From: Sporobolomyces roseus
Taxonomy: Eukaryota > Basidiomycota > Microbotryomycetes > Sporidiobolales > Sporidiobolaceae
Length of the DNA: 64,000 nt
Direction: 5' to 3'
Assembly (NCBI GenBank): GCA_016617785.1
Contig: JADILM010000009.1
Span: 124,001 to 188,000 of the forward strand
Numbering within the stretch: position 1 is the first letter of the stretch; the number at the start of each line of letters is the position of its first letter. Both the position numbers and the translations under genes were made by a program. The notes below the pieces were generated by a model. The model ran no database searches. It was not told the DNA's origin and worked only from the letters and a program-made list of their open reading frames with translations. Below, piece by piece: positions 34,131 through 45,010 of this stretch.

Positions 34131-35536
34131 GTCTGAAACTGACTGGAACTGGAGGTTGAGGAGGATGAGAACTAGTGAGGAGTGATCGAGAGGTGTAGAA
34201 GGGGTTGTGGGACTGGAACAGGTAAGGCGGGTCGACGGTACAAGCGAATCGAACGAGGAGGAAAGAGGGAGAGGAGGAGAGGAGACAATTAGACTCTTGT
34301 CTCGCTGCATCACACTTCGATCTTTGAAGACGCTCTATATACGCTTTGTGAACTCTATAGGACATGCTAGGCGCAACTAGCTCTCTCGATAATGCTCCCT
34401 CGCTTTGGCGATCTCGTTTCGTTCGCTATGTTTCTTTCGCAAGAGTTTCTCTCGTTTGACGCTCTATCGTGTTGCCTTTGCTTCCGGCCCCTAGCGACTG
34501 TCGTCTTGAGTTAAGTACGCGCTATCAGACACCGTTCCCATACGAGACAAAGCGTGCAAATGAACTTGTATTCCATTTCTCAGTCGTTTTTACCTCGATC
34601 AAGCCTTTACATCGCATTCCGGGCTATCTCCTTCCCTGCCTATCCTCGACAGCTACGTCGTCTATAGCCTCGAGCAATTGATGGCTGTCCATCTCGAGCT
34701 ACAGACGGAACAGAGCGAAAAACGTCGAATCGAAGTAACTCTTGTCGTCTTCCCTGCGAAGACAGAGCCTTCCAACCGAACCCGGAAGCCCGCGAGCACA
34801 AAGCAGTGACAGAAGCGTAGCTTTATGTAATGCCTAGCTCAGAGTGAACGATCCAATTCGAGCGAAGCAAGATCCGAAACGAAGGAATCGGTTCCCTGGT
34901 CGATCGAAGCCACCTCCTTCCTCTGCCCACCCTTCAAACATTCTCTCATTCCATGCCCCTCCTTGCATACCCCCTCGATCTCACTATCTGGAGTAGCTCG
35001 CTCCCCCTCCTTTTTGCTGAATAATCCAAGGACGTGTCTCCCTCGCTTTCCCTTCCGGGCCGCTCGAATTGAGCGGGACTAAGTTATATCAGTGCTGTGA
35101 TCCAGTTGCCGTCCGCCGAGAGACAGAAAGTGCCGCTGGCCGCTGAGATCGAGGTGTAGAAGCCAATCGAAGTGAGTCATGTCGGTCTTGTTCGTCTTCA
35201 ACGTGAGGCGAATGGACTGCCCGCGTAAATGAGTCTCAATTGTACTGATCATGATGGGCAGGTTGTCGTATGTTCTAGAGGTGTTGAAGTTACTCCATGT
35301 CGACTTGAAGTTGTGGTGATCAGTGCTGTATTGAATTGAAAAAGAAAATGCGGGGTAAGGGAAAGAAAATGCCAAAACGTCTCGACAAAAAAATTCACGA
35401 GCGCTTCTCTTTCTCTTCCGCATTTCTCCCTCCGGGCGGCATCTGCCCGAAATTTGATCTTCTCTCCTGAAACTTCGACTCCACCTCATCTTCATCAAGC
35501 AGAGGACTTCATTTGTCCTAATCACAAACTACCACA
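34131..35536. other. long divergent intergenic region TBP/BDF1
   Basis: This 1.4-kb gap between two divergent transcription genes has no supported coding region. A minus-strand ORF at 35079-35525 is open for 148 codons but shows no family resemblance or splice continuation. The region likely carries both promoters. Confidence 0.45.
34333..34342 (-). promoter_or_regulatory. Candidate TATA box of the TBP gene
   Basis: The minus strand reads GTATATAGAG about 205 bp upstream of the TBP start codon. That distance is acceptable if the leader is long. It is a sequence match only, with no mapped start site. Confidence 0.25.
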
Positions 35537-38500
35537 ATGTCTGCTCAATCAATGGATCAAGTACCTCCTCCACAACCTTCCCAGCCTCCCTCGACTTCAC
35601 TTCCTCCTCCTCCTCCTCCTCAATTCGAACAACCTCCCAAAGTCGGTTCATCTCTTCCAGAACCTCATCAACCAACAGAACGAATTGAACATCGACCACC
35701 TACTCCACCTCCTTCTTTACCTTCGATCGAACTCGAACAACCTCAATCGATCGATTCTCCCGCCCCCTCTGAAATTCCTCCTCCTCCTCAAGTACCTCTC
35801 CCTACTCACCTAGTACAACAAGCTACTCCTCAGTTCCAACATTCAGATAGCGCGAGTAGCGTAATCGCAGAACCTCCTACTCCTTCAGTCGGAACTCCAG
35901 TACCTCAACCTGAACAACCTTTCTCTGCTCCTCCTCCTCAACCTGAACAATCACAAGCAGCAATGGAGACGAATGTACAAGTGAATGGAAACGGAAATGG
36001 GGTGGAACATGGTGGATTGGGAATGGGGATGCATGGAGAAGGTCACCGAGCGAGTGAGGGTCAATCAGCGGTAGATGTGTTGGCGGATGTAGCGATGGGA
36101 GAAGCTGCGTTGGATTTGGCAGATTTCGCGAAAGGAGCTGGATCGGCAGATGTACAAGAGACGAGTCGAACTTCGGGATTGGCGGAACCTTCTCCTCCAT
36201 TGAAGAGAAGCTTCGAGGATGATAGTAGTCCGGCCCAGCAGGAGAATGGGTACTTTGGTGGTGCGGGATCGGCGGTGAATGGAGCGGCGGAAGTAGAGTC
36301 GAGAGAAGCGAAGAGACCTAGGGTTGAAGAGATTCCCTCTCACCAGGTTAGTTCAAACTTTGCATTCAGCTCTTCTCGTTCAAATCGAGTTGCTGACGTT
36401 TCGATCTTTGTGTCGTCGTCGTGCGTTCTACTCAGCCCGCTCCTTCGAACAACCTTTACTCCGCTCCTCCTCCTCCTGCAACTCTTCCCTCTTCGGAACC
36501 TCAACAAACATCACAGCCTCAGTACTCTGCCGCACCTCAAGTCGCGACTCCTTCAGTATCGATTCAACCTCCAGCTCCATCAGAATCTCCCGCTCCTTCG
36601 ACCTCGCAAACGTATCAACCACAACCGCAATCTCTTACTTCCGTGACCCCTCAACTCCAGACCGCTCCTTCCGCTTCTCCAGCACCGACACCGAGTCAAG
36701 GTTACGATCCTTCGAGCTTCAACTCGGCGCCAACTCTCGCCCATTCCGCTTCATCTTCGAGTTTCGCCGCTTCTCCAGTTCCCGCCCCGATTCCTTCCCC
36801 TGTTCCCGCTCAAACCGCTCCCTCTACCTCAGCTCCTACGATGTCGCCTTCCGATCTCCATCATTTCCCTGGAGTAGCTCACCAATCGAGTGCTTCACCT
36901 CTTCCTCCCTCGCAACCTTCTCCCGCTCTCGCAACTTCATCAGCCCCCTCTCCTGCTCCTTACCAATCTCAACCTCAATCTCAATCTCAGTCTCAACCGA
37001 TGTACGCTTCGCCGAACGCTTTCGCCCAACAACCTTCTCCTTATCCTCCAGTTCCCGTTTCCCAACCTCAGCATTTGCAACAACCATCTCCCTACCCAGC
37101 TCATCCTCATCAACCTTCAGCTTCTCCGTTCCCCGATCACCCTCCTCAGCAACAGCAATCTCCTTACCCTCCTCCCGTCGCTTCGACTTCTGCTGGAACT
37201 CCTCTCCCCTCAACTTCCCAACATCAACCTTTGCCTTTCCCTTCCGATCCTTCACAAGGACAAGGGCAAGGTCAAGGTCAAGAGACGAAACCTTCCTTAC
37301 CTCCTCCAGCTCCCCCAATCGCAGTCATGACGAAAGAACAACAAAAGCACGCGATCAACCTCGTTCGAAACTTGAAACGAAACAAGAACGCCGCACCTTT
37401 CCTGAAACCTGTCGATCACATCGCGCTTCACATTCCCGATTATTACAAGATCATCACTTACCCGATGGATCTAGGTACGGTTGAAGCGAGGTTACAAGCT
37501 ACTGGGAAAGCGATGACGAATGTTCACAAGTTGGGAAGGATTTATGGGTTGGATTACTCGCATGGAACCAAACCTGGAGATTGGGAAGGAATCGTTCCAG
37601 AAGGGTTCGAACCTAAGGGTTATAGGACGGTGAAAGAGTTCAAGGAGGATTTGGATAAGATTTGGGAGAATTGTTTTAGGTACAATGGACCGAGGGAGAA
37701 GAATCCGGTGAGTGCGATGGCGGGATTGATGATGGATGCTGCAGAGAAGAGTTATAGGGGAATGCCTTATTCTCCTGCTGTCGATGTGAGTGAACGATTT
37801 CACTGCATTCAGTTTGATTCGAACTAATCAGTGTGCTCTTTTCCTCCCTTCACAGCCTTATCCACCTCGACACGTTTCACCCGAGATCAAACGAGAACCT
37901 CGACCTGCACCAGGGTTCATCCCTACGATTCGACGAGACGATTCTTCTGCTCGACCGAAACGAGAGATTCACGCCCCAGCGAAAGATCTACCTTACCTCG
38001 ATTCTGCCGATCCTTCACTCGGAGGAATGGGAATGGGTATGGGAGGTGGAGGAGGAATGCCTGGTCACTATCAGCAACCTCATCAGATGGTCATGCCGGG
38101 GAAAGCGAGGAATGGAAGACCGAAAGGGAATGGAGCGCAAGAACAATTGAGGTATTGCAAAGAGACGATCAAGGAGTTGTTCAAGAAGACTCATGAGGCT
38201 TACGCTTACCCTTTCTATCAACCTGTCGGTACGTTTCGGCTTTTCTTTGCGATCGTTCTCTCGTGAAGTGAAACTGATCGAGGAGCTGTTCGAGTCGTAG
38301 ATCTCGCCGCTTATCCTACCTACGCCCAATACGTTCAACGACCGATGGATCTCTCTACGATTCGGTCGAAACTCGAGCACAACCAATACCCGCTACCTCC
38401 TTACGACGCTTTCGAAGCCGACGTTCGACAAATCTTTGAGAATTGTTACGCTTTCAATCCTGCTGGAACGATCGTTCATGAATGGGGTAGACAATTGGAA

Positions 38501-39602
38501 GCTGTGTTCGAGTTCAAGTGGGCTGACAGACCGATGGACGATGGCGGTGATTGTGAGTTCGAGATCCTTTCACCTTCGAGAAGACTCAATCTGATCATTT
38601 CTCCTCGTTATCGCAGTCTCGGAAGACGATGGACTCAACGTGATGGAGCAACAACTTCAGATGCTCGCCGCGAACATCGAACAGATGCGTCAAAACAAGA
38701 AGGCTCAAAAAGAAGCGAAACGTTATCAACAAGCGCAACAAGTTCGACCGATGCCGATGCCTATGCCGAAACCTCAGAAGAAAGCTTCAGCTCCTCTCGG
38801 ATACAACCCTTACGGAATGGCAGCTCCTCGTCCTACCGGTCCGAAGAAACAGAGACATCCTGGAGGAAACGGAGGTGCGAATCATCACAAGAAGAAAAAG
38901 AGACGAGATGATGATTCGGATGATTATTACGAGGATGACGGAGGTGCTTACTACGGTGGATCTGCTATGGGAGGTGGTGGAGGAGGAGGAGGTGGCGGTG
39001 GAGGAGGAGGAGGCGGAAACCGAAGACACGTCGCGGTTCAACAGGAAGAGTATGTTGATTTCGAGATGAAGAGAGAATTGGCCGTCAAAATTGTTACTTT
39101 CGAAGGACCTGCACTCGAAGAAGCTATCAACATCATTCGTCGTGGTCGTCCAGATCTCCTCGGTGTACGTTCATTCTCTTCAACGCTTCATCGTTTACAT
39201 CGAAATTGACTTCTTCCTTCGTTGTCACAGGCTGCGAATCAAGAAGTCGAACTCGATATCGATCAACTCGACCAACGTACACTAGTCGCTCTCTACCGCT
39301 ACGTCTGTCCTGGCAACCACGTTCCAGTCAAGGCGGTCGAAGTCCCGAAACCAGCGAAACAACAAACTTCGAACAAACAACCTCGCAACCAACGAAAGAA
39401 CCTCGATGAAGAGAAGGAGGCGGAACGTATCGAATTGATGGAACAACAACTTCGAGCGTTCGAGAAGAGTCCTGCAGAAGGAGGAGCTCTCCCTCCTACT
39501 CCTCAAGCGGTTGGAGCTGGTGAAGAAGTCGGTGGAGGTGATCAAGCTAGTAGCGACAGTAGTGACGAAGCTAGTAGTGATAGCGATAGCGATGAAGATT
39601 AG
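35537..39602 (+). CDS. BDF1: BET family double-bromodomain protein (Bdf1-like)
   Basis: BET proteins bind acetylated histones and help TFIID and remodellers. The first 570 or so residues are Pro/Gln/Ser-rich and disordered. Bromodomain 1 follows: INLVRNLKRNKNAAPFLKPV, YYKIITYPMDLGTVEARL, an insertion of about 35 residues, then FKEDLDKIWENCFRYNG. Bromodomain 2 reads IKELFKKTHEAYAYPFYQPV, YVQRPMDLSTIRSKLEHNQY and ADVRQIFENCYAFNPAGT. Each has the acetyl-lysine Asn (RYN, AFN). Then come a basic KKKKRR patch, a run of 16 Gly, the NET domain (KRELAVKIVTFEGPALEEAI, QLDQRTLVALYRYV) and an acidic SDS/SDED tail, stop 39600-39602. Introns are clear at about 36345, 37785, 38230, 38555 and 39163. Confidence 0.93.
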
Positions 39603-40108
39603 AGGAAAGAAGAGAAGGGAATCGCTCAAGCAGTGTTTCAGTTTTTTGTGCTGTTGTCGTCGTCGGGGTTTGTCCTGTACTTTGCTTTCTCTCGTATCCT
39701 TTCTACTACTCTCTATTACTCTTCCATTTTGTGTCTCTTCCGCTTTCCTACTACTTACCCACCCCTACTTCACACTCCCTCCAAAAAAAAGCATCGCTCG
39801 AGCTGTTTACAATTTTAACCTTTCGCTTTGTTGTCTAGTTTCACACTTTTTACTCCCTCACTCTCTTTTCTCCTCTTCCCTCTATTTACGCTCTACCCTC
39901 CCTAGTCGTCTGTATACCCACTCTCGCTTTTGTTTCTTTCCTTCCCCTGTGCTGTTCGTCGGAAACCAACAAGACTTGATCATTCGAATCCTAAGCAGTT
40001 TTTACCTATTCTCTTCTCTCATTCTCCTTCTCTCGTAATGATGTACAGAGAGATCGAGAGTACTGAATTTGCGGTTGTTGCAGAGGGTTCTATAAAGATA
40101 AGCGAGAA
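39603..40108. other. convergent intergenic region
   Basis: The BDF1 and aminotransferase genes converge here. The sequence is T/C-rich 3' flank on the plus strand, with no supported gene. Confidence 0.4.
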
Positions 40109-42417
40109 TTACTTGACAAGTACAGACCAATCACTCTCGATCTCGCCAGTTTGACGACCGGTGATCTCCCTAAGCATGACACGTGCGAAGTCTCCGACTG
40201 TGAACGAGATCGCAGAAATCAGTTCCTATTCATTTATGAACGACAGGAGAAAACAGACTTACGACCATCCTCTCCAACGGGAATATCGATGAGCTTGTCT
40301 TGGTATCCAATACCGTCGACACATGATACAATAGCAGCCTACGAGAGGTTGAAGCGAGTCAGCACTTCCGCTCGTCTGAAAGCGAGAAACAAAGAACGAA
40401 CAGTTCCGGAACCGAAAACTTCGAGAAGGGAACCATCTTCCCGTCCCTTGACAACGTCTTTCACTGTAGACATCGACAATCGTTCCTCAGCTCGCACAAT
40501 AGGATACGAGGTGAGTCAGCGAGAAAACCCTACTGGTGAGATTTCGCTCGGAAACAGTGATCTTTTTGGGTAGTCCCTTGAGGTTGAGTTTTCCGCTAGC
40601 GTGATCACGAGCGAGAGCGAGGATGGAATCACGAGTGACACCGGGAAGAATGACAGAGTCGGAACCGAGAGGAGGAGTGACGAGTTCGGTAGCTAATTGA
40701 GGAGAACTCGTAAGCATGAGACCGCGAGTCGAGGAGATGACGAGAAAAGTAGAGACGCACTGCCATCTTCCTTCTTGAAGACGAGGAACAAGTTCATCGT
40801 GCCGACTTCGGTAAGGGAGTGTTCAGGACCGAGAAGCCAAAGAATTTGTTGGTATCCCTTCGCCGCAGCTTCCATCTGAGGGACAACACCACCTGAGCCG
40901 AATCCCAAGAATCCATCAGTCGTTGATAGTAGACGATGAGATAATAGTATCGAACTCACCTGCGTAGTTGGCTCCGAGCTTGTAAGATCCAGTTCCTCCA
41001 GGTGCAGCTATAGATTGAACGCAAATTAGATCAGCGTCCGCGAGTGAAGCGTACAAGATATGAGAGACGTACCTCGGATGTACTCGGTACTCGCGAGGAG
41101 CTTGACGGGCTTGTATCCGGTCTATGGAGCGAGATCTCGTCAATTTTAGGCTCAGAGGAGAACAAGATGAGCTGCAACAAACAGAGTAGTAAGGGCCGAC
41201 TGGGGAAGCACTGCATGCGAAACCCCCAAAGCACGTCAGAATGGTTGTTTCGCGAGCAACGGAGTCAAGACATACATGACGAAGAGAAGAACGTCGGTTG
41301 AAGCGCCAACTCCCAATCCAGCTTGAGTACCGATCATCGTTGGTCGGAGGTAAAGAGAAGTTCCGACATCGGTAGGAATCCACTTCGAATCGATCTCGAC
41401 GAGTTTTCGGATCAAAGTCGTGAGGTGTTCTCCGGTGAAATCCTGTTCTCGAGGAGTTGTGCGTTAGCCTTCGTCGCATGAACAAGTGAATATTAGACAG
41501 CGTACAGGGAAAGCTAGTCGTCGAGCACTCTTCGTCATACGCTCCATGTTCTGTGGGATCATGACCATGGATCAGCACTCTTTCGTCAAGATTCATGCTC
41601 TCGAAACGCACTTTGTCAGGTCGGAACAATCTCGCGACACCATCCTTTGACTTGTAAGCTTTCATACCCTCGAAAAGAGTAGGAGCGTAATGAAGGACAG
41701 TCGAGGAAGGGTCAAGGGAGAGAGGTCCGTAAGGTTGAATTTTGGGAGCTCCCCAACCAGTCTCAGAGTTCCATGGGATCGTCAGCACTGTTACGAAACG
41801 AAACGTCTATCAATATCGCATCCATGGTGATAAACAGATTCGAGCGCAACATACTGTGATCAGTGAAAGTACGTCCGAAAACGAGTTGATTGCTAGGAAG
41901 TTGCTTCTTAGGGTTCTTGGTCATTTCGATCTCGAGTCGGGTGGGCTGTCATATCATGAAGAGCTTGATCAGTACTCGCTATCGATGAATGAGCTGTGAG
42001 TCGTGACAGTCGTTTGCGGACAGCCGTCCTTGCGAAAAGTGGAGATTCGCTGTAATGACCCTCTAGATCGCGACAGACTCTCCCGGACGCTCCTACACCG
42101 TCTCTATGCTCGTACACGATCTGCGGATACCCTCGCTGATCCCTCCGTCTACAATTCATGCCGATAAGAACTGATAGAGATGTTTGAGTACTCACATCAA
42201 TATCTGGTGTTCGAATGACCTCTCCAGTCATCATGTCCACATTGCCTTGTAATCCAGCACCAGCTGCAGGAGGTTGAGCTGAGGGTGCCGATGCATTTGA
42301 GCGGGGAGATGAAAGGAAGAAAGAGCGGGAGAGAGCAGGCGCAGCGTATCGGACAGCTGATTGCGCGGTGGGGCGAGATCGGAGTGCCCGTAAAGGAGCT
42401 GTAGAAAGTCGGACCAT
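40109..42417 (-). CDS. BAT1: Branched-chain amino acid aminotransferase, mitochondrial
   Basis: This PLP enzyme interconverts Leu/Ile/Val and their keto acids. The start (MVRLSTAPLRALRSRPTAQS, then VRYAAPALSRSFFLSS) is a typical mitochondrial presequence. The fold then reads LLANQLVFGRTFTDH, MLTIPWNSETGWGAPKIQPY, TVLHYAPTLFEGMKAYKSKD, LFRPDKVRFESMN and FTGEHLTTLIRKLVEIDSKW. Then come LYLRPTMIGTQAGLGV, VKLLASTEYIRAAPGGTGSY and KLGANYAG, whose Lys is the expected PLP Schiff base. Further exons are QILWLLGPEHSLTEVGTMNL FLVFKKEDG, ELVTPPLGSDSVILPGVTRD and ITVSERNLTM-like. The last exons give VSCVDGIGYQDKLIDIPVGE and REITGRQTGEIESDWSVLVK, stop 40109-40111. The short exons and about ten introns explain its broken reading frames. 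Confidence 0.92.
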
Positions 42418-43802
42418 GGTTGTATGAGGGGAGTTGGAGGAGAAGAAATGATGTCGCGAACACGAAACTTCCCTTGACTCTGCTCGCATCACTCGACAAC
42501 TCTAGAATGCTCTGCATCGGCTCACGATTAACTTGAATAGTGCCCTACTACCCATCATAGCGCTCTGGAGACTTCGGCAGCTTTCCTCGCTTCTCTGTGA
42601 CTCATCAAAACTTTTTTTGTTTCCTGCTCCCAAAGACCACACAGGTTAGCCTACAGTCTCCCAAAGGAACGAGAGCAAACCTTACGATCGCTTCTACTGG
42701 TTTTTACAGCGTACCTATGCAAAGTCGAGCTGAAATATCGCATCTCGTGATCCGTCGCTCCTCGACCGCACCGTCGCACACGACTCAAAGCTGGCTGCTA
42801 CTTCCACGTTCCCCTCAGGCTATGATAGACGATTCGACGGCTTCGATACAACCGTGGTCTATTCTGGGTCAACTCCGTTCTCGCATCTCGACAAATAGCG
42901 ATAGCTCGCAGTCTGTTTCCAATCTTCCTTTCATTTCGTCCACAAAAGTGCAGGTCTCGCCCTTGACGGTGGTCAACAATCAAGCACGACGACGGAAGTG
43001 ACCCGATTTGCGTCGTTGTTGTTGACGGACACTCGAGAGCAGAGTGAGAAGGGAAGCTCCGTCCGATTCATTCACCTTCTTATGCTACCCTCGGCAGCGT
43101 CTACTAGAGTCTACCTAGCCTCGAAGATGTAGTCGTGACATCAGATCTGTCGTGCGCAAACGCTGGAGTCGTTGGGAAAGAGGTAACTGAACGTCAAGCC
43201 TCTTCGTCTCGTTTCGGGATCAAGCTCTATCGGATTTCCTCCTTCGTCTTCCCGTTTTAGACGACTTTTTCGACGTTACCGACGCTAGAGGAACAGCATA
43301 CACCTACAAAGGAGTGGCAGAGGTCGGAAGCGAGTTGGCCCAGCTCAAGATTCGCTTATTCGCCGCCAAAAATCCCTTGTGCTGTCTTGTCTAAGACGAC
43401 TTTGCTGTCCTGCGGGTCCTTGACTGTCGAAACACTCACTGCACTCGAGAACTATCGTTGAAGACGTGCTCTCTAAGAGGAGAGAACGGTGTCAGAAGCG
43501 AACGACCTCTATTTCCGATTTTTCGGATTGACGTCTACGTCGAAAAGAGGCCTGAGCGAAGAGTGAAGCTTTCGCGCAAAGGTTGAACGAATCAAGATCG
43601 AACAAGTTGAGTGAGTGAGTTTCGCCCACGACTGGATTGGGTTCTGTGCCGATGCGAGAAGCTGGGGTAGGAAGAGCGAGAAGAAATTTTTATGTTTTGT
43701 CCCTTCCCTCTTTTTTTCCAAATCAATTTCCTCCTCCCTTCTCCATCCACCACACTACCCCCTCACTCTTCCACCTTCTACTCCACCCAAACTTCTATAG
43801 CA
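42418..43802. other. divergent intergenic region, about 1.4 kb
   Basis: This lies between the divergent aminotransferase and MARVEL-like genes. A 134-codon plus-strand ORF (42597-43001) lacks any recognisable motif. The last 100 bp are a strong pyrimidine tract before the MARVEL-like start, typical of a leader. Confidence 0.4.
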
Positions 43803-44915
43803 ATGGCCGCCGGAATCGTAAGCTCCCGTCTCGAATCGAATCCAGGATCTCTACTTCCCCTTCTCGTTCGACTATGACCGAGTGAACTCGACTACACGAT
43901 GGGAGCGTTAGCCGTATAACTGGATGGGCTCTGTGGGCCAGCAGGAGGTATTCAGGCTAGAGAGCTGCACGTATCAGCCAAGGGTTGACTCAAGATCTCA
44001 GTCAAAAAGGGAAGGAGGGAATGGGTAGCAAGCCTCGGTATTTCTTCGAGGCGAGATGGGGGAATCAACACGAGGACAAACGATATAGATCAGCGGCTAC
44101 CGTCCGCATAGGGCAGCTAGGGAAACAGGCCAGAGAAATTAGCGAGATCTCGGAACGAAATTATATCATCGAGCCCATTCACTGACCCCTCTTTTCTTCG
44201 CAAACAACAGTCCAAGACCACTACCATCCCTCTCCTCCTCCTCACCTTCCTCTTCTCTGTCGCTGGACTCGGTCTTTCCGCTGCCCTGGTCTCGAAATCA
44301 AACTTCCCTAACTATGAATCTCGCGCTGTCCTCATCCAAGGTCTCATCGCCTGTGTCTGGACTGTACGTCTGATCCTTTCCGATACCGTGGCATCACGAT
44401 GCTGATTCCGTCCCCGCTCTTTCACAGGTCCTCTTCTCCCTCATCTTCCTCATCACTGGATTCGTTATGCCCCGCAACTCCTTCTTCGGAGCTGCTGTTG
44501 TCGGCATCATGATGTTCCTCGGATTCCTCCAGTTGATCGTTACCGCCGGAGGAACCGTATCGACCACCAAGGTGAGATCCGCAACTTCTTTCGTTCCGAC
44601 GTCGTTGTTTTTTTCGCTAACTTTGCTTCGTTCTTCTCTACCAGACCTTCGGAACCCCAGATAACGATGCTCTCTATAAGGCTTGGATCGCGATGGCATT
44701 CATCTCGTACGTTCTCCTCCCTCGAGATCGCCGAGAACGACTCGGTACTCGAAAGCGAGCTTTCGAAAAATCCGAAACTGACTTTCTCCTCCTTTTGTTC
44801 GCGCCACTCTAGCGCCTTCATGGCCCTGTTCACTACCGTAGCGGCATTCTTGAACTACATCGCCGGCAAGGCCGTAGACGTTCAACCTAAGCAAGAAGAG
44901 ACCGTTCACTTCTAA
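43803..44915 (+). CDS. Four-TM MARVEL-like membrane protein
   Basis: The first coding exon is only five codons (MAAGI). A 393-nt intron (43818-44210) then leads to SKTTTIPLLLLTFLFSVAGL. Further exons are RAVLIQGLIACVWT, VLFSLIFLITGFVMPRNSFF, GAAVVGIMMFLGFLQLIVTA, TFGTPDNDALYKAWIAMAFI and FMALFTTVAAFLNYIAGKAV, ending DVQPKQEETVHF with stop 44913-44915. The four hydrophobic segments with short ends and a DNALYKAWxAxxF loop fit the small MARVEL-domain proteins of fungi, thought to organise plasma-membrane domains; the family call is by topology and length. The last exon and its 3' flank are repeated at 46311-46471. Confidence 0.7.
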
Positions 44916-45010
44916 ACGGAGAAACTCCTCAAATTTGTTCCCCTTCTTCCATTCCACTCGCATTACCCCCATTTCGACCTTTCTTCTCTTCTCGCACTCA
45001 GTTCTGCTCA
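44851..45010 (+). repeat. Duplicated segment, copy A (end of MARVEL-like gene)
   Basis: This 160-nt segment covers the last 21 codons including stop, plus about 95 nt of 3' flank. It recurs at 46311-46471 in the same orientation with about ten substitutions and one inserted T (roughly 94 percent identity by eye). Similarity stops abruptly on both sides. Confidence 0.9.

Noticed and set aside
34820..34900. A-box-like TAGCTCAGAGTG in the TBP/BDF1 spacer, possible tRNA
   Set aside because: No B box at a suitable distance and no cloverleaf could be drawn.
35079..35525. 148-codon minus-strand ORF in the TBP/BDF1 spacer
   Set aside because: No recognisable motif, it overlaps the BDF1 leader region, and no splice partner or upstream coding signal is visible.
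36836..37330. Long ORFs antisense to, and in another frame of, the BDF1 N-terminal region
   Set aside because: They are shadows of the Pro/Ser/Gln-rich coding sequence, whose codon bias keeps other frames open.
37500..37640. Idea that the bromodomain 1 insertion is an unspliced intron
   Set aside because: The best candidate sites (GTTCAC near 37521 and TTATAG near 37625) would shift the frame, and no standard donor is present.
38966..39020. GGT/GGA run coding for 16 glycines in the BET protein as a possible repeat element
   Set aside because: It is a simple coding microsatellite within a disordered linker, common in such proteins.
42597..43001. 134-codon plus-strand ORF between the aminotransferase and MARVEL-like genes
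   Set aside because: Composition is unremarkable and it shows no family resemblance, TM or continuation; chance ORF is likely.
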